NCBI GenBank assembly: GCA_036489765.1
Contig: DASXFE010000001.1
Coordinates: forward strand, 32,820 to 96,819
Source: DATARH01 sp036489765
Lineage (GTDB): Bacteria; Pseudomonadota; Alphaproteobacteria; ATCC43930; CGMCC-115725
Reading direction: 5' to 3'
DNA length: 64,000 nt
Below, piece after piece: positions 46,810 to 55,900 of the stretch (position 1 is its first letter; each line of letters begins with the position of its first letter). The position numbers and the translations under genes are program-made. The notes below the pieces were generated by a model. The model saw only the letters and a list, made by a program, of their open reading frames with translations, was not told the DNA's origin and did no database searches.

Positions 46810-47162
46810 CGCCTATCCCAAAGGCCAAACGCGGCCCGGCGCCCCACCGTCGGGGGCACGGCAGGAACTCGCAAATCTATATCAAGCCGGGAGGCCTCGG
46901 ATTTCTGATTCCCGAGGCGGCGGATGGGTGCCGCACAGGGCGGGACTTAGGAGATTTGCGGAGAGATCCGCTTTGCGGCCCAGGGACGGATCGCCTGCGC
47001 CACAGCGAATCGCCCCCCTCTTCAGATCGTCTTGGCGGGGCTTGGCCCGGCCGCCCGCGCATCGTTCAAGACGAGGCCGCGCCGCCCGTCACCGGGCAGG
47101 CGCGTCGTGGGTACCCGGGGCCAAGCCCGGGCAAAGTGCACTCTCTCCTTTAGAGGACCAGC
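46810..47162. other. Repeat-containing intergenic region
   Basis: About 350 bases. Positions 47030-47150 contain rearranged copies of the GGCTTGGCCCGGCC dispersed palindrome (GGGGCCAAGCCCGGGC near 47120). A 62-codon minus frame here is not protein-like. No gene seen. Confidence 0.5.
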
Positions 47163-48221
47163 TTACGGCAGCAAGAGCATGCCGATGCGGAGGACGCTGG
47201 TTACCGTGGGATCGCCGACGGAGACTTGTTCTTCGGGATTGTACATCTTGATCATCAGCGGGCCGATGCCGTCGCCGATGACGACGCCCGCATCGGCGGT
47301 GCCGTCGGTGCGCTGGAAGAACGCGATGTCGCCCATCGCCACCGGGGTGCGCGGGTCGACCAGCGCGAGGGTGCCGGGACGCATCAGAAAGCCGAGGCGC
47401 TGCGAGAAGTTGCGGACGAGAAAGCACTCGTCGTGGGTGCGCAGGAGATCGCGCACCTGGATGCGGTCGATCGCCGCGTCGAGATCGATCGCGAAGCGGT
47501 GGCTGCCGTCCTTGCCGGTCTTCATCTGACCGTAGACGGGCAACGACACCGCCTCGGCCGGGGCACCGACATAGCGGATGCTGCGCCGCATCGCATAGCG
47601 CTCGAGCGCGCCGAGCCGGCCCCATTTCGCGTCCTCGCGCAGCAGCGAGCGCGGCACCCGCGGCAGCAGCCGCTCGGGCGGAACGCCGTTCTTGAGCTGC
47701 TCAAGATTTTCCTCGGTGCGCTTTTCGAAAAGCGCGATCAGATCCTCCCCCGACATGCCGTAGAGCTTGGCGACCGCGTCGATCTCGTCGGCCTGGATGA
47801 TGCGGCTCGCCATCTCGACGCGGTGATATACCGAGAGGGTCATGCCGATCGCGCTGGCGACCTGCTGCATCGTCTTGCCATGCTTTTTCCGGAGCTGCGC
47901 CAGCACATAGCCGGTTGCAGCGGCGCCGCTGGCGATCGAGTTGCCGATGATCTCCTGCTGCGCGCGCTGCCACCGCTCGACCCCTTGCGACGAATCGCGG
48001 CCGCTGACGACCGGAATCTCGTCGGGCTGGCAATGGAGGATCTGGGCGAGCTCGGTGAGCTGCAAATTCGTCAAGCGGCGCTCGCCGCTTTCCATTTTGG
48101 AAATGGTCGATTCGCCGATCGGGGGCGACATCATTCGGCCAAGCTGTTCCTGCGTGAGTTGCCTCCTCAGACGGAACTCTTTGATATTATTAGGAAAGAC
48201 GATTTCGGCCCTGGTGCGCAT
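47163..48221 (-). CDS. Double-HTH (XRE) regulator with LexA/S24-like C-terminus
   Basis: The ATG at 48221 follows GGAGG and gives 352 residues. Two XRE-type helix-turn-helix domains are visible: about 10-65 (LRRQLTQEQLGRMMSPPIGESTISKMESGERRLTNLQLTELA) and 100-150 (KTMQQVASAIGMTLSVYHRVEM). The C-terminal part (about 215-352: FLVRNFSQRLGFLMRPGTLALVDPRTPVAMGDIAFFQ) resembles the LexA/CI S24 fold. The usual GDSM catalytic context is missing, so self-cleavage is uncertain. Likely a repressor sensing stress or small ligands. It is divergent from a small gene and next to the flagellar cluster. Confidence 0.82.
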   Translation of the reverse strand: MRTRAEIVFPNNIKEFRLRRQLTQEQLGRMMSPPIGESTISKMESGERRLTNLQLTELAQILHCQPDEIPVVSGRDSSQGVERWQRAQQEIIGNSIASGAAATGYVLAQLRKKHGKTMQQVASAIGMTLSVYHRVEMASRIIQADEIDAVAKLYGMSGEDLIALFEKRTEENLEQLKNGVPPERLLPRVPRSLLREDAKWGRLGALERYAMRRSIRYVGAPAEAVSLPVYGQMKTGKDGSHRFAIDLDAAIDRIQVRDLLRTHDECFLVRNFSQRLGFLMRPGTLALVDPRTPVAMGDIAFFQRTDGTADAGVVIGDGIGPLMIKMYNPEEQVSVGDPTVTSVLRIGMLLLP

Positions 48222-48237
48222 TGCCGCCTCCGCCCCC

Positions 48238-48267
48238 ATAGATTGAAATTTTTTCATTTATCGTCAA
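48238..48267 (-). promoter_or_regulatory. Weak candidate promoter of double-HTH regulator
   Basis: TTGACG at 48267-48262 on the minus strand lies about 17-18 bases upstream of an AATCTAT element. The -10 match is poor, the position relative to the ATG fits. Confidence 0.3.
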
Positions 48268-48407
48268 GCTACCCAATCGGGGGATTCGCCGCGGATCGTC
48301 GACAAATACCGCGAATCGGCCGGTGGCGAATCCGCTGCTGGAACGGCTTACGGGCGAATCGGCGGTGTGGCGCAGTACGAATCGAATCTTGAGCCGCCGA
48401 GGTATGG

Positions 48408-48662
48408 ATGGTCCGGCAGGAACGACTTGAAGCGGTACACACACGGACCGACGACCCGATCCGCCTCGACGCCGGCACGACGCCCATCGTCGAAGAAACA
48501 GAATGCCTCGAAGAAATCCTCGAGGCGTTTCGCGACATCGCCGACCGCGACGACATCCACCAGGCTGCCGCCCGCCTCGAACGGGTGCAGGCATGGATCC
48601 GCCGCGCCGCCGAACTTGCCGCGGCCGACCCGATCTTCGCCGGGTTGAGGCTCGTTTCCTGA
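48408..48662 (+). CDS. Small acidic hypothetical protein
   Basis: The 84-residue frame (ATG 48408 with GAGG upstream) encodes a mostly helical acidic protein with PIVEETECLEEILEAFRDIADRDDIHQAAARLERVQAWIRRAAELAAADPIFA. Composition is protein-like, unlike the Arg/Ser-rich frames on either strand over the same DNA. It is convergent with flgM (28 bases between ends). Function unknown. Confidence 0.5.
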   Translation: MVRQERLEAVHTRTDDPIRLDAGTTPIVEETECLEEILEAFRDIADRDDIHQAAARLERVQAWIRRAAELAAADPIFAGLRLVS

Positions 48663-48690
48663 GCCTCTATCGGAGCCCGACGGAGCGGCA

Positions 48691-49020
48691 TTAGTTGCCG
48701 TCTTCGCCCGGTTTCGAATCGAGGCCCATCAGCTTTTTCGCGATCGTCATCGGGTCGACCTGATAGGTCCCGTTCTGGATCGCCTGCTGCAGCGCGTTGA
48801 CCTTGGTCTCGTCGACTCCCGGCGCGTTGTTCGCCGCCTGGATGATCTGGGCGAGCAGCGCCTGGGTCTGGCCGACATCGGCCTGGTCGGTCGCGGGCGC
48901 GGCGGTTTGCGACGCCGCGCCGTCGTTGGCCGCCTGGGCCGCGCCGGCCTGCCCAGCGTTGCCGACGCCGAGCGAAATGTGGGGCGCGTTGGCCGTTACG
49001 CCATTGATCGGATCAGGCAT
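48691..49020 (-). CDS. flgM: FlgM, anti-sigma28 factor
   Basis: The 109-residue protein has a disordered Ala/Gln-rich first half and the conserved FlgM C-terminal region (VDETKVNALQQAIQNGTYQVDPMTIAKKLMGL, about 70-100). FlgM holds FliA (sigma28) inactive until the hook is complete, then is exported. The ATG at 49020 overlaps the stop of fliS by eight bases (49013-49020), so it is coupled to the filament genes. It is the last gene of the minus-strand flagellar block. Confidence 0.85.
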   Translation of the reverse strand: MPDPINGVTANAPHISLGVGNAGQAGAAQAANDGAASQTAAPATDQADVGQTQALLAQIIQAANNAPGVDETKVNALQQAIQNGTYQVDPMTIAKKLMGLDSKPGEDGN

Positions 49021-49453
49021 GGTCACCTCTGCCGCTCAAAACGGCGTCTTCGCCGGGGTCGCGCCAGGCGATGGCGTCGGGAAAGATTTTTCGCCAGGTA
49101 TTGGCCAGTTCCTCGAGCGCGACTCGGCCCGCCGCGATCGCCTCGAGGTCGTCGTTCACATTACCCTTCACGATAGCCGCAAGCGCGTATTGATACACGC
49201 TCGCGAGGCAATCGCTGAGGGCGCCGGGGGCCGTGCCGCTGAGGCCCAGCATGAATTCGACGACCCCGCCGGCCGAGCCGAGCGCCTTGGCCTTTTCGAC
49301 CTTGTCGCCGGCCTGGATCGCCATCTCGGCCCGCATCAGAAGCATGCGCGCGGCGTCGAGACCCATCTTGAGAAAATCCTCGGGCGCCGCGCCGACGCCT
49401 TCCATCACGCGATAGGCCGCCGGGCCGGTCAAAGTCTCTCTGGTACCGATCAT
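49013..49453 (-). CDS. fliS: FliS-like flagellin export chaperone
   Basis: The 146-residue helical protein lies directly after fliD (three-base gap, with its GGAGG inside the fliD end). Its sequence fits FliS: AARMLLMRAEMAIQAGDKVEKAKALGSAGGVVEFMLGL and LASVYQYALAAIVKGNVNDDLEAIAAGRVALEELANTWRKI. FliS binds the flagellin C-terminus and prevents early assembly. It is identified mainly by position and helical pattern; the N-terminal Tyr motif of FliS is weak. Confidence 0.8.
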   Translation of the reverse strand: MIGTRETLTGPAAYRVMEGVGAAPEDFLKMGLDAARMLLMRAEMAIQAGDKVEKAKALGSAGGVVEFMLGLSGTAPGALSDCLASVYQYALAAIVKGNVNDDLEAIAAGRVALEELANTWRKIFPDAIAWRDPGEDAVLSGRGDHA

Positions 49454-49456
49454 GGC

Positions 49457-51043
49457 TCAGCCTCCGCCGGAGGATTGGTTGAAGAAGGTGGTGAGGAAAC
49501 TGCTGACCGTGTTGAGCTGGGACAGCGTCGCTTGCGCCTGGGTGAATTGCTGGGTCAACAACTGGGTCTCCTGCTGCGCCTGCGCGAGGAGCTGGTTGAC
49601 CTGCGTGTTCATCGAAGTGAGCGTCGCGTTCAGCGTGCCGATCTGACCGGTCACCCCGCCGCTGCCGCTCGCCAGCGCCGCGGTGACGAGGCTCGACAGC
49701 GACGCGAACACGCCCTCGCTCACTGAGACGCTGCCGAGACTGCCGGTGAGCCCCGCCCCGATCTGCAGCGACAGGCCCCGGGCCGGACCACTGTCGGTGA
49801 CCGTCATGATCCCGCCGGTACCGCTCGCGGCCTCGCCGTTGATCGTGCCGACGACGGTGCCGCCCGAGTTCGACGCGACGTTGACCGCATAGGTGCCGGC
49901 CGAGGCCGAGCCGATGCCCTCGACCGCGACGCCGGGATTGGATGCCGTGCCGATCTCGCCCAAGAGCGAGGCGACCGCGCCATAATTCGTCTGCGCCGCG
50001 GTCTCGAAGGTGTTCGCATTGAAGGTGACGGAGCCGCCGCTCGTGACCGTGAAGCCGATCGTGCTGAGCGACGAATATGGGCTACCGAGGGCAGCGTTCG
50101 GGTTCGTGGTGGTGCTGACGGCGGTCAGCAGATCGCTGCGGATGATCTCGACACCGATATTGCCGAAGAGCGGGCCGCCGCCGCTCGCCTGGGTAAAGGT
50201 GGCGCTTTGGGCGATCGTACCCAGCACGTTGTTGATCGCCGAGACGAGATTTTGCGCCGCGCTCTCGAGAGCGGTCGCGTTCTGCGTAACCTTGACCGTC
50301 GCCGAGCCGCTTTGCGCGAGCGTCAGGCTGAGGCCGGGAACGACGCCGTTGATCGTGTTGGAGCCGCTGGTGATCGTCAGACCGTCGAGCGAGAACGACG
50401 CGTTCGCCGCCGCGGTCGTCAACCCCATGCCGGTACCCGAGGTGACCGGGCTGTAGCTGAGCCCTGCGAGGGAGCCCGAGCCGGAGACCGTGAATGCGTT
50501 GGCGGTTCCGGTTCCGTTACCGGCGAGCACCAGATGATAGCTCGAACCGTCGAACACGACCGACGCCTGGACCCCTGCGTCCGCCTGATCGATCGCCTGC
50601 GCGATGTCGGCCAGGCTGGAACTGCCGCTGGCGATGGTGACGTTGACGGCGGTTTGATTGCCCACCTGGATCGTCAGGGTACCGGCGCCGAGCGAACCGC
50701 TGGCACTGGCCGAGCCCGACGACAGGAGGCTTTCTGCCGCCGCGAGGTGAATGCCGGTCAGCGCGTAGGTACCCGGCTGGCTCGTGTTGGCGGCTGTCGC
50801 CGTCACCGCACCGCTGGGCGACACGCTTACCGACCGCTGCGCCAGCGTCTGGATGCTCGTCAATCCACCCAGCGCCGTTTGCAGCTGCGAGAGCGCGCCT
50901 TGTACCTGGGTCAGGGCAGTCACCTGGGCCTGGATCGGCTTTTCCTGGGCTTGCAGCACCCCGGCGGGAAGCTGATTCGCGGCCTGCGCCTGCTGTATGA
51001 GCGAGGTGATCTGGCTAGAGCTGAGTGCGTCGCTCACCGCCAT
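49457..51043 (-). CDS. fliD: FliD, filament cap protein
   Basis: The 528-residue protein has FliD N-terminal (SSSQITSLIQQAQAANQLPAGVLQAQEKPIQAQVTALTQVQGALSQLQTALGGL) and C-terminal helical regions (MNTQVNQLLAQAQQETQLLTQQFTQAQATLSQLNTVSSFL), with a Ser/Gly/Thr-rich central part. FliD caps the growing filament and folds flagellin monomers. TTAGGAG precedes the start. It follows fliC with a 110-base gap and is closely coupled to fliS. Confidence 0.93.
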   Translation of the reverse strand: MAVSDALSSSQITSLIQQAQAANQLPAGVLQAQEKPIQAQVTALTQVQGALSQLQTALGGLTSIQTLAQRSVSVSPSGAVTATAANTSQPGTYALTGIHLAAAESLLSSGSASASGSLGAGTLTIQVGNQTAVNVTIASGSSSLADIAQAIDQADAGVQASVVFDGSSYHLVLAGNGTGTANAFTVSGSGSLAGLSYSPVTSGTGMGLTTAAANASFSLDGLTITSGSNTINGVVPGLSLTLAQSGSATVKVTQNATALESAAQNLVSAINNVLGTIAQSATFTQASGGGPLFGNIGVEIIRSDLLTAVSTTTNPNAALGSPYSSLSTIGFTVTSGGSVTFNANTFETAAQTNYGAVASLLGEIGTASNPGVAVEGIGSASAGTYAVNVASNSGGTVVGTINGEAASGTGGIMTVTDSGPARGLSLQIGAGLTGSLGSVSVSEGVFASLSSLVTAALASGSGGVTGQIGTLNATLTSMNTQVNQLLAQAQQETQLLTQQFTQAQATLSQLNTVSSFLTTFFNQSSGGG

Positions 51044-51153
51044 TTGTCGCTCCTAACCCTTTCCTTCGGCGGTGTCCGCCCCCGGGAGGATCCCGAGGGC
51101 GGACGGCCCCGCGCTACCGATCTACGCGTACTCTTGCCGTTCTCTCGCCGCGC

Positions 51154-52674
51154 CTACTGGAGCAGCTTGAGGAACGCCTGCTGCATTTGAGCCGACTGGG
51201 CCAGCGCCGACACGCCCGCCTGCTGCAGGATCTGCTGCTGGGTAAGCTGGGTGCTGACCTGCGGGATGTTGGCATCCTGCACGGTCGACCGCGCCGAGGT
51301 CAGATTGGTCTGGGTCGTCTGCAGGTTGTTGACGGTGGCCTGCAACCGCTGCTGCGTCGCGCCGAGTTGGCTGCCCTCGGTTTCGAGCTGCTGGAGCGCG
51401 AATTGGACGACGTTGAGGGCCGCCGACGCGCCCGCAGTGGTGCTGACGTTGATGCTGGCCAGAGACGACAGCGTCGAGCCCGTGTTGAGGCCGATATCCG
51501 AAGCGGACGAGCTGAGGCCGAACGACTGGCTCGACTGCAGCGTCACCAGCCCCTGGATCGTCACGCCGCTGTCGTGGCCGGAGCCGGCGCCGATCGCGAT
51601 GGGCGTCGTGCCGCCCGACGTGAACACGGCGTTACCGGTAAAGCCGGAGATCGCGATGTTGTCGCCCTGGGACTGCGTCAGCACCAGATTGTTCGCCGAG
51701 TTAACCGATGCGACGATGCCGGTCTGGCCGGTCGTGCCGTTGATCTGGTTGACCAGCGAGGACAGACCCGAGGCGGTATCCGCGCTGATGGTGCCGGAGA
51801 TGGTGACCCCGTTGGTCACGCTGCCCCCGCCCGCGGTCCCGTTGCCGTTACCGAGGGTGAACGAGAATGTGCCGGTGGTGGTCACCGCCAGGGCGACGCT
51901 GGTCGTGGCGCTGGCCGTGACGTTGGTGCTCGAAGTGACGGCGTTGATCGCCGCCGCGACGTTCTCGGCCGACTCCGTCGCCGTGACCGTGACGCTGTGA
52001 TTGCCGGACGAGCCCGATACGCCAAAGCTGCCCGCGGTGAAGGCGCCGGTGCCGGCCGAGGTGACCGCATAGGAAGCGCCCGTGTTGTCGCCGACGGCGC
52101 CGGTGCTCGCACCCGCGGTGTGGTACGGACCGCTGGTGGTGCTGGCCGACGAGTTGTAGGCGCCGATATTGTTGGCGGCAGTGCTGGTCAGCGACAGGCC
52201 GATCGTCTGACCCGCATCCGCGCCCACCTGGAAGTTGATGTTCTGGAAGGTGCCGTCGAGCAGGTTGACGCCGTTGAAATTCGTCTGCGACGAGATCGTC
52301 GAAACCTGCGCCTGCAACTGCGAGACGACCTGCTGCAGGGCGGACAGCTGCTGCGATGTGGCGCCGCCGTTCGCGGCCTGGTCGGCGATGCTGGCGATGT
52401 TCTGCAGGATGTTGACCTGCTGGGTGATCGCGCCGTCCGCGGTCTGGACCAGCGAGATCGCCTGGTTGGCGTTCGACGCGGCCTGGGTGATGCCGCTGAT
52501 CTGCGCCGTAAAGCCCTGAGCCGCAATGTAGCCCGCGGGGTTGTCGGCCGGCGAATTGATCTGAAGCCCGGTCGACAGTTCCTGTTCCAACGTGCTGGTC
52601 GTGTTCCCGTTATTGGCCAACGCGTTCAATGCGTAGAGCGCACTGACGTTGGTATTGATACTTCCTGCGAGCAT
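51154..52674 (-). CDS. fliC: Flagellin
   Basis: The start at 52674 follows AGGAGG; the long open frame upstream is an artefact. The 506-residue protein has the conserved N-terminal D0/D1 helices (SINTNVSALYALNALANNGN, STGLQINSPADNPAGYIAAQ, QTNFNGVNLLDG) and C-terminal D1/D0 (ALNVVQFALQQLETEGSQLGATQQRLQATVNNL... QQILQQAGVSALAQSAQMQQAFLKLLQ). The central domain is large (about 250 residues, Ser/Thr/Gly-rich) and probably surface-exposed, offering many sites for O-glycosylation. A single flagellin gene is seen here. Confidence 0.96.
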   Translation of the reverse strand: MLAGSINTNVSALYALNALANNGNTTSTLEQELSTGLQINSPADNPAGYIAAQGFTAQISGITQAASNANQAISLVQTADGAITQQVNILQNIASIADQAANGGATSQQLSALQQVVSQLQAQVSTISSQTNFNGVNLLDGTFQNINFQVGADAGQTIGLSLTSTAANNIGAYNSSASTTSGPYHTAGASTGAVGDNTGASYAVTSAGTGAFTAGSFGVSGSSGNHSVTVTATESAENVAAAINAVTSSTNVTASATTSVALAVTTTGTFSFTLGNGNGTAGGGSVTNGVTISGTISADTASGLSSLVNQINGTTGQTGIVASVNSANNLVLTQSQGDNIAISGFTGNAVFTSGGTTPIAIGAGSGHDSGVTIQGLVTLQSSQSFGLSSSASDIGLNTGSTLSSLASINVSTTAGASAALNVVQFALQQLETEGSQLGATQQRLQATVNNLQTTQTNLTSARSTVQDANIPQVSTQLTQQQILQQAGVSALAQSAQMQQAFLKLLQ

Positions 52675-52966
52675 CGTTTGCCTCCTGATGCCGACCGCGC
52701 CGGGCCTGCGGGCCGGAACGGACTGGGTCAACCCAGGGAACTGATGACGACGCCAACCCTTCAGGCGCGACCGATCAGGCCCCCTACCAGGCAAAAGACG
52801 GACGCTTGCAGAATTTGTTGCAACGAAATCAGTAAAAATCTGGATTTTTAATTTCGACCGGAAATGCTTGGAATCTTTACGATGTATAGACGAATGGCTC
52901 ACCGCACGCACTCGCCATTCGGCGAAAGCGCACCCACAAAATCCTTGCGAAAAAGTGAAAACGCGC
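52675..52966. other. AT-rich gap upstream of flagellin
   Basis: About 290 bases between the glycosyltransferase stop and the flagellin start, AT-rich at 52800-52890. Contains the candidate flagellin promoter. Short frames here look like chance. Confidence 0.5.
52853..52879 (-). promoter_or_regulatory. Weak sigma28-like promoter candidate for fliC
   Basis: On the minus strand TAAAGATT, 11 bases, then CGGTCGAA. The -35-like box fits sigma28 well and the spacing is right; the -10-like box only partly matches GCCGATAA. A flagellin gene is the expected target of sigma28. Confidence 0.35.
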
Positions 52967-55900
52967 TCACGGCAGCCAGGCGCGGCGCCACTGGTCGAGG
53001 TGATCTTCGAGCAGCCAGTCGGCCAGTACGGCCTGGCGCAGCTTGGCGCCTGCCGCCTCGAGGGCAACCCGGTCGGCCACCAGCTCCCGGATGCGGGCGA
53101 TCCAGTCGGCCGGGCGGTTGCGAACGCGAAACACCGGCAGGTTGCCTTGATAGGGCAGGATGTCGGTGCACAGGACCGGATAGCCGAGGACCCCGTATTC
53201 GAGAAGCCGCAGGTTGCTCTTGCACTCGTTGAACGGGTGCGGAGCGAGCGGCGCGATCGCGAGGTCAAGATCGAGTGAGGCGAGGGTTTTGGCGTAGTCG
53301 ATTAAGAGCACCCATTCGTGGTACTCGGCAACCATCGGGCGCAGCGCGTCGGGACACATCCCGAAAAAGACCCAGTCGACGTCCTTCCGCGTCGCCTCGA
53401 CGACCGAGGCGATCAGCGCGAGATCGCCCGTATGCCCGACCGCGCCGGCCCATCCGACCCGCGGCTTGCCATCGCGCCGGCGCCGCGGCGCGAGGCCGAG
53501 CCAGCGCGACTTTTCGAGCCGGTTGGGGGAGACGACGATGTTGTCCGAGTACTTCCGGAAATGGCCGGCGAGCGGCTCGGTGCTGACGACGAGCCGGTCG
53601 CACAACCCGACCGCCTTTTTCAACCGGTCGCCGACATCCGCCGGGATCTGCGCCCGGTGCGCGCTTTGCTGCGGCAGGTTGGTGATCAGGTCGTCCATCT
53701 CGAAGACGCGATAGGCGCGGCTGAGATGCTTGACCTGCTCGATGAACTCGATCTGGTTCCATTCGAGCTGGCGCTGGAAGACCACGCTTTCGGGCGCCAT
53801 GCGCGCGACCTCGGGCGGCGTCATCAGACGCATCGTCTGATAGGTGTGGACGAGGCCCGACTTGAACAGCGCGCGACTTGGCGCGATGACGCGGTACTCG
53901 CCGCAGCCCTCACGATCGGCGGCGTAGACGAGCACGCGCTCGCGCGGGCGAAACGCCGGGTCCCAAGTCGGCGCACTCTCGGTCTCGACCGAAAAGCCGA
54001 GGCCGAGCGACGACAGGTTGCGGTTGTAGGCTTCGTCGAAGGCGATGCGCGGCATCCACTTGTCGAACATCGCGATGCTTTCGCGGCGAAAGCGCGCGTT
54101 CTTCTCGGCGATCGCCTTTTTCTCGACATTGGTCGCGCGCTGGCTGACCCCGGCCTCGTGCAGAAGCTGCGCGTACGGAGTCCAGACGACGAGATGCCCG
54201 GCCTCGCGCAGCTTGAGGCAGTAATCGACATCGTTGAACGACACCGCGAAGACGGTCTCGTCGAGCCCGCCGACCGCGTCGTAGAGGTCGCGGCGGGTCA
54301 CCATGCAGGCCGCCGTCACGGCCGAGAAATCCTGCGGAACCAGGAGCCGCCCCCAATAGCCGGGCGTGGTGCCGGGGTCGCGGTTGTACGGATGGTCGGC
54401 CGGCGAGCCCCAGCCGACGCCGAGCACGACGCCGCCGTGCTGGATCGTCCCGTCCGGGAAATAGAGCTTGGCCCCGACCGCGCCGACATCGGGACGCCGC
54501 GCCAGCGCCATCATCTCGCCGAGCCATTCGCCGTCGAGCGGCGCGGTGTCGTTGTTGAGCAGGCAGATATAGTCGCCCTGCGCCGCCTCGCGGACAGCGC
54601 GGTTGTTCATCGCCGAGTAGTTGAAGGCGCCGGGATGGCGGAAGACCCGCAGCCGTCCGCCGATCTCGGCCAGCTTTGCCTCGATCGCATCGAGGTACTC
54701 GCAGGCATCGGTCTCGTCGCTGCCGTTGTCGACGATGACGATCTCGTAATTCTCGTACGTCGTGACCTTCAGCACGGTCTCGACGCAGCGCTTCAGCAGC
54801 GAAAGCTGGTTCTTGGTCGGAACGATGATCGAGACGAGCGGGTCGGCACCGTCATGGCGGTAGCGGATGCGGCAGGTGTGGGCCGGGTTTCCCGCCTCGA
54901 CAGTCGCCGCGATCCCGAGCCGGTCGAGATGCATCTGCACGAGCCGCGGCAGGTCGGCGAGGATGTCGGCCGCCGCGCGCCGCGTGCGGCCGGAATCGGT
55001 GAAGCGGTGGTAGAGCACATCGGCGACATGGCCGAACTCGGCGGCGCCCAGATGTTCGGTGAGGCGCAGCGCGAGGTCGTATTCCTCGATCCCGTCCCAG
55101 TGCACATCGAACCCGCCGATCCGCGCGAAGAGCTCGCGCCGCACGACGAGAAGCGCGCCCATGTAGGGCGCGCTGCGCAACAGGTCGATGTTGAGATCGG
55201 GTTTGAAATGCGGCTGCGAGCGTGCGCCCTGGAGGTCGATCTTGTCTTCGTCGGTATAGAGCGCCGACCAGTCGGGATGGCGAAAAAGGGCGTCGATCAT
55301 GGCGAAAAGGGCGTGCGGGGCGAGCTGGTCGCCGGCATCGATCAATGCGATCAGCGGTGCGCTCGACGCAAGCAGCGCGCGGTTGAGCCGCTCGATCGGG
55401 CGCCCTTCGCCGCCTTGATGCCAAACGAGGCGAGGGATCGCGGTGAAGGCGTCCGGCATCGGCGCCTCGGCGACCGCGTGCAGGACCCAGTCGCCTGCGG
55501 CCTGCATCAACAGCGAGCGGAGCGTCAGCGCCACCGTCGTCTCGCCGCCCTCAGGTACGATCATGCCGAGCGCCAGCACCGGCACCGCGGGCCAGGCGCG
55601 AACGCGCTCGGCGACCCAGTCGGCGCGGCTCGTCGCGGCGGCACCGCGGGCCGCGATCCACTGCGGATAGGCGTCCTCGATCGTCGGCGGACGCACCAGC
55701 TTTGTCCCGTCGCGGGTGACCGCGGCGACCGGCTGCCTCAGCGCCTTGACCTCGCCCTCGGCGCGGACGGCGAGCGCGCGCAACTCCTGCGCCTCATGCT
55801 GGGCGCGCGAGAGCTGCGCCGAGAGATCGGCGACGACCCGGTCCTGCGCCTGGCGCTGCGTCCGCATGTCGGAAAGCGCCGTGACGGTCTGGCCAAGCAC

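Noticed and set aside
46877..47062. 62-codon minus-strand frame
   Set aside because: Lies in palindromic repeat DNA, low-complexity Pro/Arg/Ser composition.
48269..48691. 140-codon minus-strand frame
   Set aside because: Arg/Ser-rich shadow; the plus-strand 84-codon frame has better protein character.
52675..53268. N-terminal extension of flagellin
   Set aside because: The SINTN flagellin start and AGGAGG at 52674 are decisive.
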